A stretch of DNA of 64,000 nt. Source: Actinomadura citrea (GTDB taxonomy: Bacteria > Actinomycetota > Actinomycetes > Streptosporangiales > Streptosporangiaceae). Shown piece after piece: positions 59,498 through 64,000 of this stretch. The notes below the pieces were generated by a model, which was not told the origin of the DNA, did not search any database, and was given only the letters and a program-made list of their open reading frames with translations. The DNA lies in NCBI RefSeq assembly GCF_013409045.1, contig NZ_JACCBT010000001.1:620001-684000 (forward strand). The letters run 5' to 3'. Numbering within the stretch: the stretch's first letter is position 1; each line of letters begins with the position of its first letter. Both the position numbers and the translations under genes were made by a program.

Positions 59498-61006
59498 TCA
59501 GACTCTGTGAGCGGGGGTTTCCGGCTGCGGGTTCGGGGCGCCGGCGTGCTCGGGGGAGGTGCGGTGCTCGGGGCGCGGGGTGTTCATCAGGACGGCGACG
59601 ATGAGCGCGCCGACCACGAGGATCCCGGCGGACCAGGCGCCGGCCGCGCCGAAGCCCTCCACCAGTGCCTGCCGGGCGATGGCCGGGCTCGGGCCGTGCG
59701 GGGCGTGCGAGGAGAGGTAGTCCGCGGTGGTCCCGGTGGCGATGGTGTTGAGCAGCGCGATGCCGATCGAGCCGCCGATCTGCTGCGCGGTGTTGACGCT
59801 CGCCGAGGCTATGCCGGAGTCGCCCTGGTCGACGCCGTGGGTGGCGTAGTCGAGGGCCGGCGGCATGATCATGCCCGCCCCGAATCCGAGCAGGAGCTGC
59901 GCGACCAGGACGCCGGCGGCGTAGGGGGTGCCGGGCTCCAGGGTCAGCATCCACAGCATGCCGGCGGAGCTGATGAGCATGCCGGGGACGATCAGCGCGC
60001 GCGGCGGGACCCTGGGCAGCAGCCGGGTGGTGAGCCCGCCGGCCGACAGCAGCACCGCCGTGGCCATCGGAAGGAAGGCCACACCCGTCCTGACCGGCGA
60101 GTATCCCTTGACGACCTGCATGAAGTACGTGAGAAAGAGGAACGCCCCGAACATCCCGATGACGGCCAGGCCCACGGCCAGGTAGGCGCTGCCGCGGGTG
60201 CGGTCTGCGATCACGCGCAGCGGCAGCAGCGGCTGCGCGACGCGGCTCTCGACGAGGGCGAACACGGCGAGCAGCACCGCGCCCGCGGTCAGCAGGCCGA
60301 TGACCTTCGCCGAGCCCCAGCCGTCCGACCCGGCCCGGCCGGTGGCGTACACGATCGCGACCAGCCCGCCGGTGACCGGCAGCACGCCGAGGAGGTCGAA
60401 CCGGGCCGGGCCCGCGTGCCGGGATTCGGTGATGACCGCGAACCCGCCGACCGCCGCGATCACGGCGATCGGGATGTTGATGTACAGGCACCAGCGCCAG
60501 TCCAGGTAGTCGGTCAGCGCCCCGCCGGCCAGCAGCCCGATCGCGCCGCCCGCGGCGGAGATGGCGCCCCAGATCCCGAACGCCTTGGCGCGGTCCTTCG
60601 GCTCGGTGAACGTCACGGCCAGCAGCGACAGCGCGGACGGGCCGAGCAGCGCGCCGAACCCGCCCTGCAGGGCGCGAGCCGTCAGCAGCATCTCGAAGTC
60701 GGCCGCCGCGCCGCCGAGCGCCGACGCGCCGGCGAAGCCGAGCAGGGCGATCAGGAAGGCCCGCCTGCGGCCGGTGTAGTCGGCGATCCGGCCGCCGAGC
60801 AGCAGCAGGCTTCCGAACGCCAGGGTGTACGCGGTGATGATCCACTGCCGGTCGCCGTCGGAGATCTGCAGGTCCCGCTGGAGCGACGGCAGCGCGATGT
60901 TCACGACCGTCCCGTCCAGAACGATCATGAGCTGGGCCAGGCCGATGAACGGCAGCGCGGCCCAGCGGCGCGAGCCGGGCGGCGCGGGCGCCTTCGTGGT
61001 CGCCAT
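59498..61006 (-). CDS. MFS multidrug transporter, EmrB/QacA (DHA2) family
   Basis: Exporter of 502 residues with about 14 helices, starting at ATG 61006 after GAGGA. Motif A region WIITAYTLAFGSLLLLGGRIADYTGRRRAFL, motif D1 FIGLAQLMIVLDGTVVNIALPSL and motif C-like GGALTDYLDWRWCLYINIPIAV are present. The 213-base gap upstream, toward the MarR-like gene on the same strand, holds no gene. The C-terminal tail is Pro/Ala/His-rich. Confidence 0.93.
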   Translation of the reverse strand: MATTKAPAPPGSRRWAALPFIGLAQLMIVLDGTVVNIALPSLQRDLQISDGDRQWIITAYTLAFGSLLLLGGRIADYTGRRRAFLIALLGFAGASALGGAAADFEMLLTARALQGGFGALLGPSALSLLAVTFTEPKDRAKAFGIWGAISAAGGAIGLLAGGALTDYLDWRWCLYINIPIAVIAAVGGFAVITESRHAGPARFDLLGVLPVTGGLVAIVYATGRAGSDGWGSAKVIGLLTAGAVLLAVFALVESRVAQPLLPLRVIADRTRGSAYLAVGLAVIGMFGAFLFLTYFMQVVKGYSPVRTGVAFLPMATAVLLSAGGLTTRLLPRVPPRALIVPGMLISSAGMLWMLTLEPGTPYAAGVLVAQLLLGFGAGMIMPPALDYATHGVDQGDSGIASASVNTAQQIGGSIGIALLNTIATGTTADYLSSHAPHGPSPAIARQALVEGFGAAGAWSAGILVVGALIVAVLMNTPRPEHRTSPEHAGAPNPQPETPAHRV

Positions 61007-61219
61007 GACTTCGTCCTCACTCGTGGTGCGGCGTGCCACGCGAATCGCTCGCGGGGCCTCCTGACGGACACGAGACACCGGCGGCCCCATCTTTCTGACA
61101 GGGCGTTCGTGTGAGCTGCGCCACGAGGACGACCGATCACCGGCCTCTACCGCGTCCGCTGACCCCGCGGAACCGCCCCGGTGATGAGGCGGGCCGGCGC
61201 CAGGCTCGCCGGGCGGCCG

Positions 61220-61966
61220 CTAGCCGCGGTCCGGGTCCGGCTCGGCGCCGGCCGGAGGCGTCTCGGGTTTGGTGTAGAGGACGTCGCGGGCCTGTTCAAC
61301 GGCGCGGTTCAGGCTCTCGCTGACGAAGTCGAGGAAGCGGGCGGCGTTCTCCAGGCGGTTGCCGGCCGGGGTGTCGCGGCCGAGGACGGCGGCGCCCTGC
61401 CGTGCGGTCTCGCTGAAGCGGTCGTTGTCCCGGATGCTGCGGAGCATCGACTGGTACCAGAGGTCGTTGTCGATGACGTAGCGCTCGCGGCGGCCGTCGC
61501 TCTCCCGGCGGATGAGATCCAGGTCCGCCACGAACGTGACCGCCTTGGAGACGGACGCGGGGCTGACCTGGAGGCGCTGGGCGAGGTCGGACGCGGTGAG
61601 GCTGGTGTCGGCGGTGTAGAGGCACCCCATCACCCGGGCCATCATCTTGGGCAGGCCCGAGGTCATGAGCACGGTGGTGAGGGCCTCCTGGAACTCCTGC
61701 ACGGCCTCGGCGTCGCGTCCGTAGGGCTGCGGCGCGGCCTGCGCCCCCCGGGGCGCGGTCTGGGTGCGGCGCTGGGTGCGGCGCTGGGTGGCGTGGTGGG
61801 CCAGGTCGGCGCGGTAGCCGGTGGGGCCGCCGTTGCGCATCACCTCGCGTGTGACCGTGGAGGTGGGGCGGTCGAGGCGGCGGGCGATCTCGGCGTAGGC
61901 CAGTCCGTCGGCGAGCCCGACCGCGATCTGCTGGCGTTCCTGCTGGGTGAGCCTGCCTCCCGGCAT
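61220..61966 (-). CDS. MarR-like winged-helix regulator with N-terminal HTH_38 segment
   Basis: Protein of 248 residues from ATG 61966 (AAGGGGG upstream; ATG 61981 also possible). Residues 1-50 (RLTQQERQQIAVGLADGLAYAEIARRLDRPTSTVTREVMRNGG) are an HTH_38 domain like that of IS30 transposases. A Gln/Arg-rich repeat linker (TQRRTQRRTQ) leads to a second winged helix of the GbsR/MarR type: TASDLAQRLQVSPASVSKAVTFVADLDLIRRESDGRRERYVI. Two DNA-binding domains in one chain is unusual. Divergent from the DUF4097-ABC operon, with TTGCAA-type repeats between. Confidence 0.88.
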   Translation of the reverse strand: MPGGRLTQQERQQIAVGLADGLAYAEIARRLDRPTSTVTREVMRNGGPTGYRADLAHHATQRRTQRRTQTAPRGAQAAPQPYGRDAEAVQEFQEALTTVLMTSGLPKMMARVMGCLYTADTSLTASDLAQRLQVSPASVSKAVTFVADLDLIRRESDGRRERYVIDNDLWYQSMLRSIRDNDRFSETARQGAAVLGRDTPAGNRLENAARFLDFVSESLNRAVEQARDVLYTKPETPPAGAEPDPDRG

Positions 61967-62047
61967 CACGACCCCCTTCATGCCCCGCAGGGCCCTGGCG
62001 TTGCCGGATGGTGCCTGACGCCTTCACCATAGCGTTCACCTTCATTG

Positions 62048-62101
62048 CATTGCAACGATCGAAGGATGGAGTGTTGCGTTAGTCGACAGAACGTTGCAAT
62101 G
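62048..62101. promoter_or_regulatory. Inverted CATTGCAACG sites in the marR/DUF4097 gap
   Basis: CATTGCAACG (62048-62057) and its exact complement CGTTGCAATG (62092-62101) are 34 bases apart, with a half-site GTTGCGTT near 62073 and a second ATTGCA just upstream at 62044. Likely operators of the two-HTH regulator for itself and the exporter operon. Confidence 0.6.
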
Positions 62102-62217
62102 ATTCCAGTGCTCTGACCTGCAAGGATGCTGTTCCGATGCAAAGAGCTTGTTGTGCGATTCTGGAAAGCAACGTAGCTTTTGCGATGTCAGAAACGACGA
62201 GCCGCAAGGAGAGCACG

Positions 62218-62880
62218 ATGCAGAAGTTCGAAACCCCCGCCCCGATCGCCACCGTCCTGGACGTCCCCGCGGGGCGCATCCAGCTCATCGCCGCCGACCG
62301 GGCCGACACCGCGGTCGAGGTCCTGCCCGCCGACGCCTCCAAGGGGCGCGACGTGAAGGCCGCGGAGCAGACCACGGTCGAGTACGCCGACGGCGTCCTG
62401 CGGATCGCGGTCCCGGTGAAGAACCAGTACCTCGGCGCCTCCGGATCCATCGAGGTGACGGTCCAGCTGCCCACCGGCTCCCGGGTCGAGGCGAAGGCCG
62501 CCAGCACGGAGTTCCGGGCCGTCGGACGGTTCGGCGACGTCGCCTTCGAGGGCGCCTACCGCTCGATCAAGCTGGACGAGGCCGCGAGCGTCCGCCTCAC
62601 CGCCACCGACGGCGACGTCGAGGTCGGCCGGCTGGGCGGCCCCGCGGAGATCAGCACCCAGCGGGGCGACATCCGGATCGCGGAGGCCGTGCGCGGCAAG
62701 GTCGTCCTCCGCACCCAGTCCGGCGACATCTCGGTCGGCGCCGCCGCCGGGACGTCGGCCTCGCTGGACGCCGGCACCGGCCACGGCCGCATCAGCAACG
62801 CCCTCAAGAACGACGGCACCGCCGAACTCGACATCCACGCCACCACCACGCAGGGCGACATCACCGCCCGCAGCCTCTGA
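62218..62880 (+). CDS. DUF4097-type beta-helical protein
   Basis: Protein of 220 residues; ATG 62218 follows AAGGAGAG. No signal peptide. Regular short strands with a repeating pattern (VKAAEQTTVEY, SIEVTVQLPTGSRVEAKAASTEFRAVG, VRLTATDGDVEVGRLGGPAEISTQRGDIRIAEAVRGKVVLRTQSGDISVGAAAG, AELDIHATTTQGDITARSL) match DUF4097/adhesin-like beta-helices. In actinomycetes these often precede DrrAB exporters, as here (37 bases). Function unknown. Confidence 0.85.
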   Translation: MQKFETPAPIATVLDVPAGRIQLIAADRADTAVEVLPADASKGRDVKAAEQTTVEYADGVLRIAVPVKNQYLGASGSIEVTVQLPTGSRVEAKAASTEFRAVGRFGDVAFEGAYRSIKLDEAASVRLTATDGDVEVGRLGGPAEISTQRGDIRIAEAVRGKVVLRTQSGDISVGAAAGTSASLDAGTGHGRISNALKNDGTAELDIHATTTQGDITARSL

Positions 62881-62917
62881 CCCGCGGCCCCCGAAGCGAC
62901 CCCCCAAGGAGCAGCAC

Positions 62918-63901
62918 ATGACCGACCTGGCCATCGCGGCGAGCGGACTGCGCAAGTCCTACCGCGACAAGAAGGGCGAGAAGGTCGTCCTGGACGGCAT
63001 CGACCTGGCCGTCCCCGAAGGAACGATCTTCTCCCTGCTCGGCCCGAACGGCGCGGGCAAGACCACCACCGTCCAGATCCTGTCCACGCTGATCCGCGCC
63101 GACGAGGGCGAGGTCCGCGTCGCGGGGTTCGACCTCGGCCGCCAGGCCGACGACGTGCGCGGCGCGATCGGGGTGACCGGGCAGTACTCGGCGGTCGACA
63201 AGCTGCTGACCGGCGAGGAGAACCTCCTCCTCATGGCCGACCTGAAGCACCTGCCGAAGGGCGAGGGCAGGCGGAAGGCCAAGGAGCTGCTGGAGAAGTT
63301 CGACCTGGTCGACGCGGCGGGCAAGCCGGCCTCCACCTACTCCGGCGGCATGCAGCGCCGGCTCGACCTGGCGATGACCCTGGTCGGCGACCCGCGCCTG
63401 ATCTTCCTGGACGAGCCCACCACCGGCCTCGACCCGCGCAGCCGCCGCGCCATGTGGGGCATCGTCCGCGACCTCGTCCGGAACGGCGTCACCATCTTCC
63501 TCACCACGCAGTACCTGGACGAGGCCGACGAGCTCGCCGACCGCATCGCCCTCCTCGACCACGGGCGGCTGATCGCCGAGGGCACCGCCGAGGAGCTGAA
63601 GCGGCGCATCCCCGGCGGCCACATCCAGCTGAAGTTCGGCGACCCGGGCCGTCTCGACGCCGCCGCGCTGGCCCTCGGCGCCGGCACCCCCGACCCCGAG
63701 GCGTTCACCCTGCAGGTGCCGAGCGACGGCAGCGTCCGGATGATCCGGGACGTGCTCGCCGTCCTGGACGAGCACTCGATCGAGATCGACGAGATGTCGG
63801 TGCACACGCCCGACCTCGACGACGTCTTCCTCACCCTCACCGGCCGGGAGGCCGACGACCAGGCCGACAGCAAGGCCGACAGCAAGGAGGCCCTCCGATG
63901 A
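62918..63901 (+). CDS. ABC transporter ATPase, DrrA (daunorubicin resistance) family
   Basis: Protein of 327 residues. Walker A GPNGAGKTTT, signature YSGGMQRRLDLAMTL, Walker B LIFLDEPTTGLDP and the C-terminal DrrA-type domain with VHTPDLDDVFLTLTG are present. Drives export of a hydrophobic compound with the permease that follows. Its stop overlaps the next ATG by four bases. Ends in a short ADSKADSKE repeat. Confidence 0.94.
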   Translation: MTDLAIAASGLRKSYRDKKGEKVVLDGIDLAVPEGTIFSLLGPNGAGKTTTVQILSTLIRADEGEVRVAGFDLGRQADDVRGAIGVTGQYSAVDKLLTGEENLLLMADLKHLPKGEGRRKAKELLEKFDLVDAAGKPASTYSGGMQRRLDLAMTLVGDPRLIFLDEPTTGLDPRSRRAMWGIVRDLVRNGVTIFLTTQYLDEADELADRIALLDHGRLIAEGTAEELKRRIPGGHIQLKFGDPGRLDAAALALGAGTPDPEAFTLQVPSDGSVRMIRDVLAVLDEHSIEIDEMSVHTPDLDDVFLTLTGREADDQADSKADSKEALR

Positions 63902-64000
63902 GCACCCTCACCCTCGCCGCGCGCGACTCCTCCACCATGGTCCGGCGCCAGCTCAAGCGCATGATCCGCTACCCGTCCATGACCGTGCAGCTGATCATCA
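63898..64000 (+). CDS. ABC-2 permease (DrrB-like), partial
   Basis: Only the first 34 codons are present before the right edge. MSTLTLAARDSSTMVRRQLKRMIRYPSMTVQLII begins with a cytoplasmic amphipathic head and the start of the first helix, as in ABC-2 permeases. Partner of the DrrA-type ATPase, ATGA overlap. Confidence 0.8.
   Translation, partial: MSTLTLAARDSSTMVRRQLKRMIRYPSMTVQLII

Noticed and set aside
61220..61966. IS30-type transposase
   Set aside because: Only the N-terminal HTH_38 domain is present; there is no DDE catalytic domain or terminal inverted repeat, and a winged helix follows.

Overview
The window is about 64 kb of very GC-rich DNA with dense, mostly short-spaced genes, many GTG/TTG starts and frequent 4-nt ATGA overlaps. 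Gene content (LpqY-SugABC-type sugar importer, XRE-DUF5753/DUF397/HATPase trio, DUF4232 lipoprotein, SCO6745-family protein, ECF42-type sigma factor with DGPF partners, DrrAB-type ABC genes, second IF-1) points to a filamentous actinomycete. Thermomonosporaceae such as Actinomadura is my best guess, by inference only. I see no tRNA, rRNA, CRISPR array, insertion sequence or prophage.

Layout. 1-7.7 kb: an arginine/tryptophan-rich multi-helix protein running off the left edge, a secreted-repeat lipoprotein, a four-gene ABC sugar importer and a methyltransferase. 7.7-9.7 kb: a divergent pair made of a membrane-anchored helix-turn-helix protein with a degenerate NlpC/P60-like exodomain and a secreted NlpC/P60-like protein that keeps the catalytic residues. 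9.8-16 kb: an acetyltransferase, a SnoaL-like protein, an epoxide-hydrolase-like enzyme and a tyrosine-degradation operon (MarR regulator, hmgA, unknown, fahA). 16-24.6 kb: pyruvate oxidase, TetR/MFS pair, acyl-CoA synthetase, anti-sigma-like ATPase, a DMT-like permease and an SCO6745-family protein. 24.6-30.3 kb: a lipoprotein, a PucR regulator, a serine hydrolase, and a flavin monooxygenase overlapping a ferritin-like metal hydrolase. 30.3-35.6 kb: a membrane protein with a sigma-like N-terminus, a small membrane protein, a secreted CAP-domain protein and a convergent gene fusing an ECF sigma factor to a transmembrane segment and an extracellular CAP domain. 35.7-49.7 kb: a run of small regulator/effector units (ArsR-quinone reductase, ECF42-DGPF, WYL-RidA, DGPF-PPOX, HxlR-MFS, VOC-TipAL-like MerR, MerR-MFS). 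49.8-53.1 kb: a WhiJ-type XRE/DUF397/HATPase trio, a rhodanese, and an acetyltransferase coupled to a second IF-1. 53.3-64 kb: a MacB-like ABC exporter with an SGNH hydrolase, a two-component system, a drug MFS, a MarR-like regulator and a DUF4097-DrrAB exporter operon running off the right edge.

The strongest theme is regulatory. Two unrelated loci share one plan: a cytoplasmic transcription factor (HTH or ECF sigma) joined through one membrane helix to an extracellular domain that is a paralogue of a secreted protein encoded next door (NlpC/P60-like at 7.7-9.7 kb, CAP at 33.3-35.6 kb). In the first pair the tethered copy has lost both the catalytic Cys and His. I propose these as one-component envelope sensors; this is inference. 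Several divergent regulator pairs also have clear inverted-repeat operators, and two promoters (quinone reductase and a MerR-controlled MFS) look leaderless.
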